The position numbers and the translations under genes are program-made. This document shows positions 44,809-53,299 of a stretch of 56,525 nt of DNA, in pieces. The DNA lies in contig JANYLA010000078.1 of NCBI GenBank assembly GCA_025361485.1, forward strand, positions 1 to 56,525, given 5' to 3'. Each line of letters begins with the position of its first letter. Positions within the stretch are counted from its first letter, which is position 1. The DNA comes from Bacteroidales bacterium (GTDB lineage Bacteria; Bacteroidota; Bacteroidia; Bacteroidales; Tenuifilaceae). The notes under the pieces were generated by a model. The model saw nothing but the letters and a program-made list of their open reading frames with translations, had not been told where the DNA came from and ran no database searches.

Positions 44809-45877
44809 TGTAAAAGCAAAACTGATTCTTGAAGATGGCACAGTCATAATTGGAACTTCCTTTGGATACCAAGGAGGTTCAGCAGGGGAGCTGGTCTTTA
44901 ATACCGCTATGACTGGCTATCCTGAAAGCCTTACAGATGCCTCTTACCGGGGTCAAATACTCGTTGCCACTTATCCATTAATCGGAAATTATGGTGTACC
45001 AGGCAAAGCAACCGAGAACGATATCTTTCAGTTCTGGGAATCAGACAGAATTCAGGTATCAGGCTTAGTGGTGGCAGAGTATAGCGAATGCTATAGTCAC
45101 TGGAATGCTCAGATGAGCCTTTCTGAATGGCTTAATGAGCATAAAATTCCTGCAATATCAGGAATTGACACCCGTGCACTGACAAAGCAACTAAGAGAAA
45201 AGGGAACAACGCTTGCCAAAATTGAATTCGATAAAGAGATTCCATTTATCGACCCAAATCAAGAGGACTTGGTGGGACAAGTTTCAGTGAAAGAAAAGGT
45301 GGTTTATGGAAATGGAAAATATAAAATTACACTTGTTGATTGTGGAATAAAAAATAACATTATCCGATGCTTAATTAGCCGTAACACCATAGTTACCAGG
45401 GTTCCATACGATTATAATTTCAATAACGAAGATTGGGATGGGCTCTTCCTTTCCAATGGCCCTGGCAATCCAAAGATGAATGAAGCAACCATTCAAAATC
45501 TTAAAAAAGCCTTAGAAGGGAATAAACCAATTATGGGAATTTGTTTAGGTAATCAACTAATGGCTCTTGCAGCAGGAGCAGATACTTATAAGCTTCCATA
45601 CGGACATCGAAGCCATAACCAACCTGTAATAATGAAAGGTACCGATAGATGCTTTATCACATCACAGAATCATGGATTTGCCATTGATACATCAACACTT
45701 CCGATTGATTGGGAAATACTCTTTGAGAATGCAAATGATGGAACCTGCGAAGGGATTAAGCACAAAACAAAACCATTCTTTGCTGCACAGTTTCATCCCG
45801 AAGCATCAGGGGGTCCAACCGATACCGAGTTTTTATTCGATGAATTTATAGCTCTTGTTGAAAAACATCAGAAGTAA
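44801..45877 (+). CDS. carA: Carbamoyl-phosphate synthase small subunit
   Basis: The glutamine amidotransferase subunit that hands ammonia to CarB to make carbamoyl phosphate for pyrimidines and arginine. The 358-residue protein has the N-terminal CPSase domain (LILEDGTVIIGTSFGY, FNTAMTGYPESLTDASY) and a class I amidotransferase domain with the nucleophile C248 in GICLGNQ and the His/Glu of QFHPEAS. The ATG overlaps the stop of the leader frame by 8 bp and is 20 bp after terminator 2. carB follows after a 141-bp repeat-bearing spacer. Confidence 0.97.
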   Translation: MNNVKAKLILEDGTVIIGTSFGYQGGSAGELVFNTAMTGYPESLTDASYRGQILVATYPLIGNYGVPGKATENDIFQFWESDRIQVSGLVVAEYSECYSHWNAQMSLSEWLNEHKIPAISGIDTRALTKQLREKGTTLAKIEFDKEIPFIDPNQEDLVGQVSVKEKVVYGNGKYKITLVDCGIKNNIIRCLISRNTIVTRVPYDYNFNNEDWDGLFLSNGPGNPKMNEATIQNLKKALEGNKPIMGICLGNQLMALAAGADTYKLPYGHRSHNQPVIMKGTDRCFITSQNHGFAIDTSTLPIDWEILFENANDGTCEGIKHKTKPFFAAQFHPEASGGPTDTEFLFDEFIALVEKHQK

Positions 45878-45919
45878 AAGATATTAATCAAATTATGAAC
45901 CTTATAATGAAAAATATAA

Positions 45920-46000
45920 CACAGAGTTCCACTGAGGACTCACGGAGCAATACAGAGAGATTCTCTGTGGCACTCTGTGCCTTCTCTGTATTCCTCTGTG
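45920..46000. repeat. Mirror-symmetric array of CACAGAG units between carA and carB
   Basis: Left arm units begin at 45920 (CACAGAG), 45930 (CACTGAG), 45941 (CACGGAG) and 45951 (TACAGAG). Right arm complements (CTCTGTG or CTCTGTA) begin at 45963, 45973, 45984 and 45994. The spacing is 10, 11, 10 on each side, so the whole 81-bp block folds as a long imperfect hairpin with a central ACAGAGA/TCTCTGT stem. It fills most of the carA-carB spacer and has no T run. Confidence 0.8.
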
Positions 46001-46018
46001 AAATAATCTTAAACTATT

Positions 46019-49000
46019 ATGAAGAAACAATATAAAAAAATACTAGTTCTCGGTTCAGGAGCGCTTAAAATTGGCGAAGCAGGAGAGTTTGACTATAGTG
46101 GCTCGCAAGCTTTAAAAGCCTTAAAGGAAGAAGGGATAAAAACTATTCTTATCAATCCGAATATAGCCACAGTACAGACTAGCAAGGGCATTGCTGATAA
46201 GGTTTACTTTCTTCCTGTAACCCCTTACTTTGTCGAAAAGGTTATTGAGATTGAAAAGCCTGATGGAATTTTTCTCTCCTTTGGTGGGCAAACAGCATTA
46301 AACTGTGGTACTACACTCTATAATTCAGGTATCTTATCGAAACATAACATAGATGTACTTGGAACTCCGGTTGAAACAATTATTAACACAGAGGATCGTG
46401 AACTATTTGCAGGGAAACTACGTGAGATTGATGTTAAAACCCCAAAAAGTATTGCCGTTGATAGCGTTGACAAGGCTATTGAAGCTGCCCGTACCATTGG
46501 ATTTCCTTTAATCATTAGAGCTGCATTTACACTTGGGGGTCAGGGTAGCGGTTTTTGCTCAAATGATGAAGAATTAAAAGCACTAGCGACCAACGCTTTT
46601 TCGTATTCAAATCAAATACTTGTAGAGGAATCGCTAAAAGGATGGAAAGAGGTTGAATATGAAGTTGTTCGCGATAGGTTCGATAACTGTATTACCGTTT
46701 GTAATATGGAAAACTTCGATCCTCTGGGAATTCATACTGGTGAAAGTATTGTGGTTGCTCCATCGCAAACACTATCAAATTCGGAATATCATAAATTAAG
46801 GGCATTAGCAATTAAGATAATACGCCATCTAGGTGTGGTTGGAGAGTGTAATGTTCAGTATGCTCTCGATCCCAATAGCGAGGATTACAGGGTTATTGAA
46901 GTTAATGCCCGCTTATCGCGTTCATCAGCATTAGCTTCCAAAGCCACTGGTTATCCACTCGCTTTCATAGCAGCTAAACTTGGTTTAGGGTATGGATTAC
47001 ATCAGCTAAAAAACGCTGTAACACAAACTACAACTGCTTGCTTTGAACCTGCTCTCGACTATATCGTAGTAAAAATCCCCCGTTGGGATCTGAATAAATT
47101 TCAAGGTGTAACCCGCGAGATTGGCTCATCCATGAAGAGTGTTGGCGAAGTTATGGCGATTGGTCGCACCTTTGAAGAGGCCATTCAAAAAGGTTTGAGG
47201 ATGGTTGGGCAGGGTATGCATGGATTGGTTGCCAATCCAAAGATATCGCACCCAAACCTTGAGGAGTCGCTCTCCCACCCTACCGACCAACGAATCTTTG
47301 CAGTAGCAGAGGCACTCGAAAATGGTTGGACAATCGAAAGAATTCACCAGTTAACAGCAATTGATGTTTGGTTTCTTGAGAAATTGGCAAATATTACTAA
47401 CTACAAGCAGACCCTTGAGAGAATAAAATCAATTGAAGATCTTGATTTTGACACCCTGAGTATTGCTAAAGGGATGGGGTTCTCCGATTTTCAGCTTGCC
47501 CGATTAATTTACAACCCATCGCCAAATGAAATAGAGGAATGCCAAAGTAAAGTTAGGGCTCATAGAAAGAACCTTGGTATTTTCCCTGTAGTCAAGCAGA
47601 TCGATACTCTTGCTGCTGAATATCCGTCGTCAACAGCATATATGTATATCACCTATAATGGGACTGAAAACGATATTATCAACGATAAAAAGGACAAATC
47701 GGTTATAGTTTTAGGTTCTGGCGCTTATAGAATTGGCAGTTCTGTTGAATTCGACTGGTGTACCGTCAGTGCAGTGAGTGAAATTCGAAAAATGGGATAC
47801 CGTTCAGTAATGATTAATTACAACCCCGAAACCGTTAGTACAGATTATGATATTTGTGATAGACTTTACTTCGATGAGCTAACCTTTGAGCGCGTTCTCG
47901 ATATCATCGAGATTGAAAAACCTATTGGGGTAATTGTTTCGGTGGGCGGTCAAATTCCAAATAATTTGGCAATGAGATTATATAATGCTGGAGTTAAAAT
48001 TCTGGGTACTACTCCTGGGAATATCGACAGAGCTGAAGATCGCCAAAAATTCTCTGAAATGCTTGATGTACTAAAAATTGACCAACCCCGTTGGAAGCAG
48101 CTCTCAACCTTTGAGGAGGTTGAAAAATTTGTTGATGAGGTTGGATACCCAGTTCTGATTCGCCCATCATACGTGCTTTCGGGTTCAGCAATGAATGTTG
48201 TTTCCAATTCCGAAGAGCTAAGGGATTATCTTCAGCTAGCTGCTAATGTTTCAAAGAATCATCCTGTTGTAGTCAGCGAATTTATTGAAGGGGCAAAGGA
48301 GATCGAGTTTGATGGAGTAGCAAATAATGGAGAGGTGATTATCGATGCAATCTCTGAACATGTTGAATTTGCAGGTGTTCACTCTGGCGATGCAACGTTG
48401 GTATTCCCTCCCCAAAAGCTCTACTTCGAAACCATACGTCGAATACGTAAGATTGCCCGTGATATTGCAAAAGAGCTAAATATTACGGGCCCGTTCAATA
48501 TGCAACTGCTTGCAAAGAATAATGATGTTAAGGTGATTGAATGTAATCTTCGCGCAAGTCGCAGTTTCCCATTTGTTTCAAAAGTTCTTGGGTACAATTT
48601 TATCGGGGCTGCTACAAATTTTATGCTGGGCAGAATGCCCAATACTCTTCCCCCATCAATGTTCGAGATTGATCATGTGGGTATTAAAGCCTCTCAGTTC
48701 TCGTTTAGCAGGCTTTCAAAGGCCGATCCAATACTTGGTGTTGAAATGGCCTCCACCGGTGAGGTTGGTTGTATCGGTAACGATTTTGACGATGCTCTTA
48801 TAAAGGCAATGCTTTCGGTAGGCTATCGAATACCACAAAAAAGCATTTTGGTCTCATCTGGTCCTTTAAGATCAAAAATTGCACTTGTTGAACCATTAAT
48901 TCTCTTGCAAGAGCAAGGGTTCACGATTTATGCAACCAAGGGAACGGCTAAATTCATGAAGGAGAATGGTGTAAATGCTATCCCTGTTGCTTGGCCCGAT

Positions 49001-49240
49001 GAGCCTGAAACACCAAATAGCATTGAACTTATTCGAAATCGACAGGTGGAAATGGTTATCAATGTGCCAAAAAACTTATCGAGGAAGGAACTGGATAACG
49101 ACTACTCAATTCGGCGGTCAGCAATTGATTACAATATTCCTCTTGTTACTAATTCTAGGTTAGCCGCAGCATTCCTTTTCGCAATCTGCAATAAGAAGAT
49201 TGAAGACTTGGATATTAGGAGTTGGGATGAGTATATCTAA
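46019..49240 (+). CDS. carB: Carbamoyl-phosphate synthase large subunit
   Basis: Makes carbamoyl phosphate from bicarbonate, two ATP and ammonia supplied by CarA. The 1073-residue protein has two ATP-grasp halves (about 1-400 and 555-935), each opening with a KKILVLGSGALKIGEAGEFDYSG-type or KSVIVLGSGAYRIGSSVEFDWC-type nucleotide-binding start, an oligomerisation domain between them, and a C-terminal MGS-like allosteric domain (about 940-1073, with IYATKGTAKFMKENG). In known enzymes the last domain binds UMP and ornithine. Full length, with all domains present. Confidence 0.98.
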   Translation: MKKQYKKILVLGSGALKIGEAGEFDYSGSQALKALKEEGIKTILINPNIATVQTSKGIADKVYFLPVTPYFVEKVIEIEKPDGIFLSFGGQTALNCGTTLYNSGILSKHNIDVLGTPVETIINTEDRELFAGKLREIDVKTPKSIAVDSVDKAIEAARTIGFPLIIRAAFTLGGQGSGFCSNDEELKALATNAFSYSNQILVEESLKGWKEVEYEVVRDRFDNCITVCNMENFDPLGIHTGESIVVAPSQTLSNSEYHKLRALAIKIIRHLGVVGECNVQYALDPNSEDYRVIEVNARLSRSSALASKATGYPLAFIAAKLGLGYGLHQLKNAVTQTTTACFEPALDYIVVKIPRWDLNKFQGVTREIGSSMKSVGEVMAIGRTFEEAIQKGLRMVGQGMHGLVANPKISHPNLEESLSHPTDQRIFAVAEALENGWTIERIHQLTAIDVWFLEKLANITNYKQTLERIKSIEDLDFDTLSIAKGMGFSDFQLARLIYNPSPNEIEECQSKVRAHRKNLGIFPVVKQIDTLAAEYPSSTAYMYITYNGTENDIINDKKDKSVIVLGSGAYRIGSSVEFDWCTVSAVSEIRKMGYRSVMINYNPETVSTDYDICDRLYFDELTFERVLDIIEIEKPIGVIVSVGGQIPNNLAMRLYNAGVKILGTTPGNIDRAEDRQKFSEMLDVLKIDQPRWKQLSTFEEVEKFVDEVGYPVLIRPSYVLSGSAMNVVSNSEELRDYLQLAANVSKNHPVVVSEFIEGAKEIEFDGVANNGEVIIDAISEHVEFAGVHSGDATLVFPPQKLYFETIRRIRKIARDIAKELNITGPFNMQLLAKNNDVKVIECNLRASRSFPFVSKVLGYNFIGAATNFMLGRMPNTLPPSMFEIDHVGIKASQFSFSRLSKADPILGVEMASTGEVGCIGNDFDDALIKAMLSVGYRIPQKSILVSSGPLRSKIALVEPLILLQEQGFTIYATKGTAKFMKENGVNAIPVAWPDEPETPNSIELIRNRQVEMVINVPKNLSRKELDNDYSIRRSAIDYNIPLVTNSRLAAAFLFAICNKKIEDLDIRSWDEYI

Positions 49241-49241
49241 G

Positions 49242-49287
49242 AAGTTGACAAGGTGATAAGTTAACAAGCTAATAAGTTTATAAGTAG
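49242..49287. repeat. Tandem 8-nt repeats after carB
   Basis: Five complete units and part of a sixth of the degenerate octamer AAGTTRAY start at 49242, 49250, 49258, 49266, 49274 and 49282. The array begins 1 bp after the carB stop and ends just before the convergent M28 peptidase gene. Shorter stretches of the same unit occur at about 36215-36230 and 34880-34895. Confidence 0.7.
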
Positions 49288-49293
49288 TAGGGT

Positions 49294-50664
49294 TTATTTT
49301 AATCCGTATTTATCTACTAAGTAAATTAATGAAGCCATTGTTGCACCACCCTGCTGCAGATATTGAATATTAATTCTTTCGAAGGTATCATATCTACTAT
49401 GATGAAAATCGAAATAATGGGTAGGATCTACAACAAGTTCTCCTAGAACAACATTCTGCTCTTTCAAAGGTTCAACATCAACTCCGCTACCCTCATTTAC
49501 AAAAACGTTAATGCCATAGGGCTCAAATAGTGGAATATATGATTTGAATTTTGTTAGGTACTCCTCATTGGTATCGAAAGTAAATCCTAACGGTTTATCG
49601 CATCCACCATCCGATTCCATAGCATATAGATGTTTCTCTTTCTTCAGAAGTGCTTCTTCTGCATACTTTTTACCTCCACGTTGATTCATCTCCTCATCCA
49701 TGAACATTACAACTCTAAGCGTTCTTTTTGGTCTGTAACCAATTTTATTGAAGATATGCCAAACATCGATGGACTGAACACAACCACCTCCATCATCGTG
49801 TGCTCCTTCGGTTATATCCCAAGCATCGAGATGACCTCCAACAGTAATTATCTCATTGGGAAACTCACTACCACGTACTTCGCCAATGACATTATACGAT
49901 TTTTCATCGTTTAAAAACTTACAATCGGATTTTAGGAAGAGGTTTAACTTGGGATCAGTTGTTAGCTGTTTACTTAAAATACCAGCATGTATTGTAGAAA
50001 TAGCAAAAGCAGGAATTTGATTAGAATCCTTATACCTCATTACGCCTGTGTGAGGAAAAGTATCATTCGCTGTTGTACACGATCTGACTAAAACAGCTGC
50101 AGCACCGTATTTTGCAGCAACAGAAGCTCCTGAAAATCGAAAACCTACCACTTCGCCATAAGCATCAAATGAGCTTACCTTATTCGAATCCATGAGTTTA
50201 TTAAAGAATACTATTTTCCCCTTAACAATCTTCTCTCCTAACTTTTCTAACTCTTCAAATGATTTAACCTCAATAACTTCAGCCTTTAAACCGTTTGCAG
50301 AAGTAGCAACTGAATTTCCAAGGGCACAAACTGCAATTTTCGTTTCACCTTCTTTTGAAGAATATATTTTGCCAATCTCCTTTAATCCTCTATCCCAATG
50401 CGCAACGGTACATTCCTGAAGATATACAGTATCAAACTTTTCATTTTCCATTACCCCTTTCATATACTCAACGGCCTTAATAGAAATAGGTGTTCCACAT
50501 AGTCTATTTGGGTAACTCTTACTAAGAATCCTAAGAGTATGATATGAAGTAGTATCGTATTGTGATGTTTTAAAGATATCAGCAATAATTTCTTTATCGG
50601 TTCTGGTTGAACAACCCACTAAAAGTAGAAATGCGCTATAGAACAATAAGGTTTTATAATTCAT
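49294..50664 (-). CDS. M28 family metallopeptidase lipoprotein
   Basis: A 456-residue zinc peptidase of family M28, anchored as a lipoprotein (signal ending LLVGC, from the ATG at 50664; a TTG two codons upstream is not used). It has a PA-type insert (about 110-245) and the peptidase core with metal ligands in VGGHLDAWDITEGAHDDGGG, VMFMDEEMNQRGG and the C-terminal DPTHYFDFHHSRYDT. The layout is that of carboxypeptidase Q-like aminopeptidases, acting on peptides in the periplasm or at the cell surface. Single gene, convergent with carB. Confidence 0.92.
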   Translation of the reverse strand: MNYKTLLFYSAFLLLVGCSTRTDKEIIADIFKTSQYDTTSYHTLRILSKSYPNRLCGTPISIKAVEYMKGVMENEKFDTVYLQECTVAHWDRGLKEIGKIYSSKEGETKIAVCALGNSVATSANGLKAEVIEVKSFEELEKLGEKIVKGKIVFFNKLMDSNKVSSFDAYGEVVGFRFSGASVAAKYGAAAVLVRSCTTANDTFPHTGVMRYKDSNQIPAFAISTIHAGILSKQLTTDPKLNLFLKSDCKFLNDEKSYNVIGEVRGSEFPNEIITVGGHLDAWDITEGAHDDGGGCVQSIDVWHIFNKIGYRPKRTLRVVMFMDEEMNQRGGKKYAEEALLKKEKHLYAMESDGGCDKPLGFTFDTNEEYLTKFKSYIPLFEPYGINVFVNEGSGVDVEPLKEQNVVLGELVVDPTHYFDFHHSRYDTFERINIQYLQQGGATMASLIYLVDKYGLK

Positions 50665-50719
50665 TTTCAAAGATTTAAATGATAAATGCTAATTCAATTT
50701 AGAATAAACAAAGAATAGG

Positions 50720-50727
50720 TACTTTTG
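50720..50727 (+). promoter_or_regulatory. Possible -7 element of the lipocalin gene
   Basis: TACTTTTG matches TAnnTTTG, 50 bp before the ATG at 50778. No clear -33 element. Confidence 0.3.
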
Positions 50728-50777
50728 GTTAATTATGGTAATAAACATTATTTCTTACCTTTTTAAATAGATCGACT

Positions 50778-51314
50778 ATGACAATAAAGGTTTACTATCC
50801 AATCGTCATTTTTATTTTACTAATACAAATAAGTTGTGGTAATAGCGCCAAAACAGAATCAAATACTATGAAAACAGTTGAAAAAGTTGATTTGGAACGT
50901 TACATGGGTACATGGTATGAGATAGCTCGGTTTACCCATTCTTTCGAAAAAGGACTAGTTGGAGTATCAGCAACCTATTCGCTAAAGAAGAACGGTAAAG
51001 TTGAAGTTCTTAACCAAGGATTTAAGGATTCGTTAACCGGAAAACTCAAAAAAGCAAAGGGGTTTGCAAAAATTCCGGATCCCAATATTCCAGGTAGATT
51101 GATGGTTTACTTTTTTTGGCCTTTTGGTGGAGAATATCTTATACTTGATTTAGACGATAACTATCAATATGTTTTAGTTGGTAGTTCATCAAAAGACTAT
51201 TTATGGATTCTATGCCGTACTAAAACAATGGATGATTTAATCTATAACAATCTTGTTAAAAAGGCCGAATTGCTTGGATTTGATACATCAAGACTTGAAA
51301 GAGTTCCTCAATAA
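50778..51314 (+). CDS. Lipocalin family lipoprotein (Blc-like)
   Basis: A 178-residue bacterial lipocalin. The N-terminus is a lipoprotein signal (about 1-20, QISC). The lipocalin signature follows: VDLERYMGTWYEIARF with the invariant GxW, then ATYSLKKNGKVEVLNQGF and the last strand YQYVLVGSSSKDYLWILCR (with the conserved Arg). Blc-type proteins bind fatty acids or lysophospholipids at the outer membrane. The gene is separate from, but next to, an acyl-CoA ligase gene, which may reflect a link to fatty-acid handling. Single gene on the plus strand. Confidence 0.93.
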   Translation: MTIKVYYPIVIFILLIQISCGNSAKTESNTMKTVEKVDLERYMGTWYEIARFTHSFEKGLVGVSATYSLKKNGKVEVLNQGFKDSLTGKLKKAKGFAKIPDPNIPGRLMVYFFWPFGGEYLILDLDDNYQYVLVGSSSKDYLWILCRTKTMDDLIYNNLVKKAELLGFDTSRLERVPQ

Positions 51315-51416
51315 ATATATATTCATTGATTTCCCAATCAAATTCCGTTTAACTATTGAATTAAACCAATAGACATTATAATTGTTATATCTATCATAAA
51401 TTAAACATTCGTTTAA

Positions 51417-51444
51417 TTGATTCTTAATCTTTTTCCTATTTTTG
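51417..51444 (+). promoter_or_regulatory. Promoter of the acyl-CoA ligase gene
   Basis: TTG (51417-51419), 17 bp, then TATTTTTG (51437-51444) fits the -33/-7 pattern; the ATG follows 24 bp later. Confidence 0.45.
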
Positions 51445-51468
51445 GGTTTCTAACTTAATGAAAAAAGC

Positions 51469-53250
51469 ATGATATCGACCAGAACTTTTGATATCCTTGA
51501 ACGAGGTATTGATATGTATAATGGACGAACTGTTCTTGCATCTAAACAAAATGGCATCTGGATTGAATATGACATTCATGCTTATATTGAAAATGCAAAT
51601 AACTTAAGCTATGGCTTACTTGCTTTAGGATTAAAAAAAGGGGATAAGGTTGCCACCGTTTCTAATAACCGACCCGAGTGGAACTTTGTAGATATGGCAG
51701 TTAGCCAATTAGGTATGGTTCATGTTCCAATATATTCAACAATTAGCAATGATGAATATAAACACATTCTAAACCACTCCGAATCGAAAATTATATTTGT
51801 TGAAAATAAGGCTCTTTACGAGAAACTTCAACCAATTGCTGCTGAAATACCTAGAATTATTGGAATATATACTTTTGTTAAATCTGAGGGGATCAACTTT
51901 TGGGAGAATATTGCAACTATTGGAAAAGATCAAGCAAATAAAGATGAACTTATAAAAATCAAAGAGTCCATTAAAACGAATGATATAGCAACTTTAATAT
52001 ATACTTCAGGCACTACAGGTCTTTCAAAAGGAGTGATGCTTTCGCATGAAAATTTATTATCAAATGTTATTGCCACCTCTCCCCGACTTCCTCTTACAGC
52101 TGGCGATAGAACTTTAAGCTTTCTCCCACTTTGCCATGTGCTCGAAAGGATGGTTATATACATTTATCAGTACACCGGAATGACCATTTACTACGCAGAA
52201 AGCATGGCAACAATCGGCGACAATATTAGAGAGCTTAATATCAATGCCTTTTGTGCTGTACCCAGAGTTCTTGAGGCTGTTTATGATAAAATAATTGCCA
52301 AAGGAAAAGATTTATCGGGGGTAAAAAAACGTATTTTCTTTTGGGCAGTCAGCCTCGGCTTACGATATGAGTTTGATAGTAAAAATGGTTGGTTTTATAA
52401 TATTCAATTGAAACTAGCCCGTAAATTGGTTTTCAGTAAATGGCAACTTGCACTTGGAGGCAAAATGAAACTTATTGTTAGCGGTGGCGCAGCACTCCAA
52501 CCACGATTAGCACGTGTTTTCTGGGCCGCTGGAATCCCCGTTCTTGAAGGGTATGGACTAACTGAAACATCGCCTGTTATTGCTGTAAACCATTTTCAGG
52601 AGCCCAATAGCGTAAAGTTTGGGTCCGTAGGTCCAATTCTTGAAAACGTAACTGTTATTATTGCCGAAGATGGTGAAATACTTATGAAAGGGCCAAACCT
52701 GATGATCGGATATTTCAAAGATGACGTGTTAACAAAACAGGCTATTGATGAGGATGGTTGGTTCCACACGGGTGATATTGGTCGAATTGATGATAATAGG
52801 TTCTTGGTTATCACCGACCGCAAAAAAGAGATATTCAAAATGTCGAGTGGAAAATATGTAGCTCCACAGGTAATTGAAAATAAGGTTAAGGAGTCGTTTT
52901 TTATCGAACAGGCAATGATTGTTGGCGAGAACGAAAAGTTTGTAAGCGCATTAATCTCGCCTAACTTTAGTTTTCTCCACGATTGGTGCTCGAGGCATAA
53001 GGTTCACTTTGAAAACAACAAGGATCTTATTGCAAAACCCGAGGTGAATGCTCGTTATCAAAAGGAGATCAATTCAATAAATAAGCAGCTAGGTGAATTT
53101 GAACAAATCAAGAGATTCAGACTCGTTATCGAGCAATGGAGTTCTCAAACCGGAGAACTTTCACCCACACTAAAATTGCGTCGAAAGATTCTATATGATA
53201 GGTATCAACCAATTCTTGAGGAGATATTTGGGCATGCAATGAACCAGTAA
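51469..53250 (+). CDS. Long-chain acyl-CoA synthetase (AMP-binding)
   Basis: A 593-residue ANL-superfamily ligase that should activate long-chain fatty acids to acyl-CoA through an acyl-adenylate. Motifs are the P-loop-like TLIYTSGTTGLSKGVMLSH, LSFLPLCHVLER, the A5 motif EGYGLTETSPV, WFHTGDIG and ITDRKKEIFKMSSGKYVAPQVIE. The length and the FKMSSGKYVAPQ block place it with eukaryote-like/FadD15-type ligases common in Bacteroidota rather than with E. coli FadD. Cytoplasmic, membrane-associated. Single gene; a short inverted repeat follows. Confidence 0.93.
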   Translation: MISTRTFDILERGIDMYNGRTVLASKQNGIWIEYDIHAYIENANNLSYGLLALGLKKGDKVATVSNNRPEWNFVDMAVSQLGMVHVPIYSTISNDEYKHILNHSESKIIFVENKALYEKLQPIAAEIPRIIGIYTFVKSEGINFWENIATIGKDQANKDELIKIKESIKTNDIATLIYTSGTTGLSKGVMLSHENLLSNVIATSPRLPLTAGDRTLSFLPLCHVLERMVIYIYQYTGMTIYYAESMATIGDNIRELNINAFCAVPRVLEAVYDKIIAKGKDLSGVKKRIFFWAVSLGLRYEFDSKNGWFYNIQLKLARKLVFSKWQLALGGKMKLIVSGGAALQPRLARVFWAAGIPVLEGYGLTETSPVIAVNHFQEPNSVKFGSVGPILENVTVIIAEDGEILMKGPNLMIGYFKDDVLTKQAIDEDGWFHTGDIGRIDDNRFLVITDRKKEIFKMSSGKYVAPQVIENKVKESFFIEQAMIVGENEKFVSALISPNFSFLHDWCSRHKVHFENNKDLIAKPEVNARYQKEINSINKQLGEFEQIKRFRLVIEQWSSQTGELSPTLKLRRKILYDRYQPILEEIFGHAMNQ

Positions 53251-53280
53251 ATAATGGTTGTTTGTTGACAGCTGACAGGC

Positions 53281-53299
53281 AACAGTTTCTATAACTGTT
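53281..53299. terminator. Short hairpin between convergent genes
   Basis: AACAGTT (53281-53287) pairs with AACTGTT (53293-53299) over a 5-nt loop, followed by TTTTCTC-like sequence on the plus strand. It overlaps the last codons and stop of the symporter gene. A weak terminator for the acyl-CoA ligase is possible. Confidence 0.4.
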
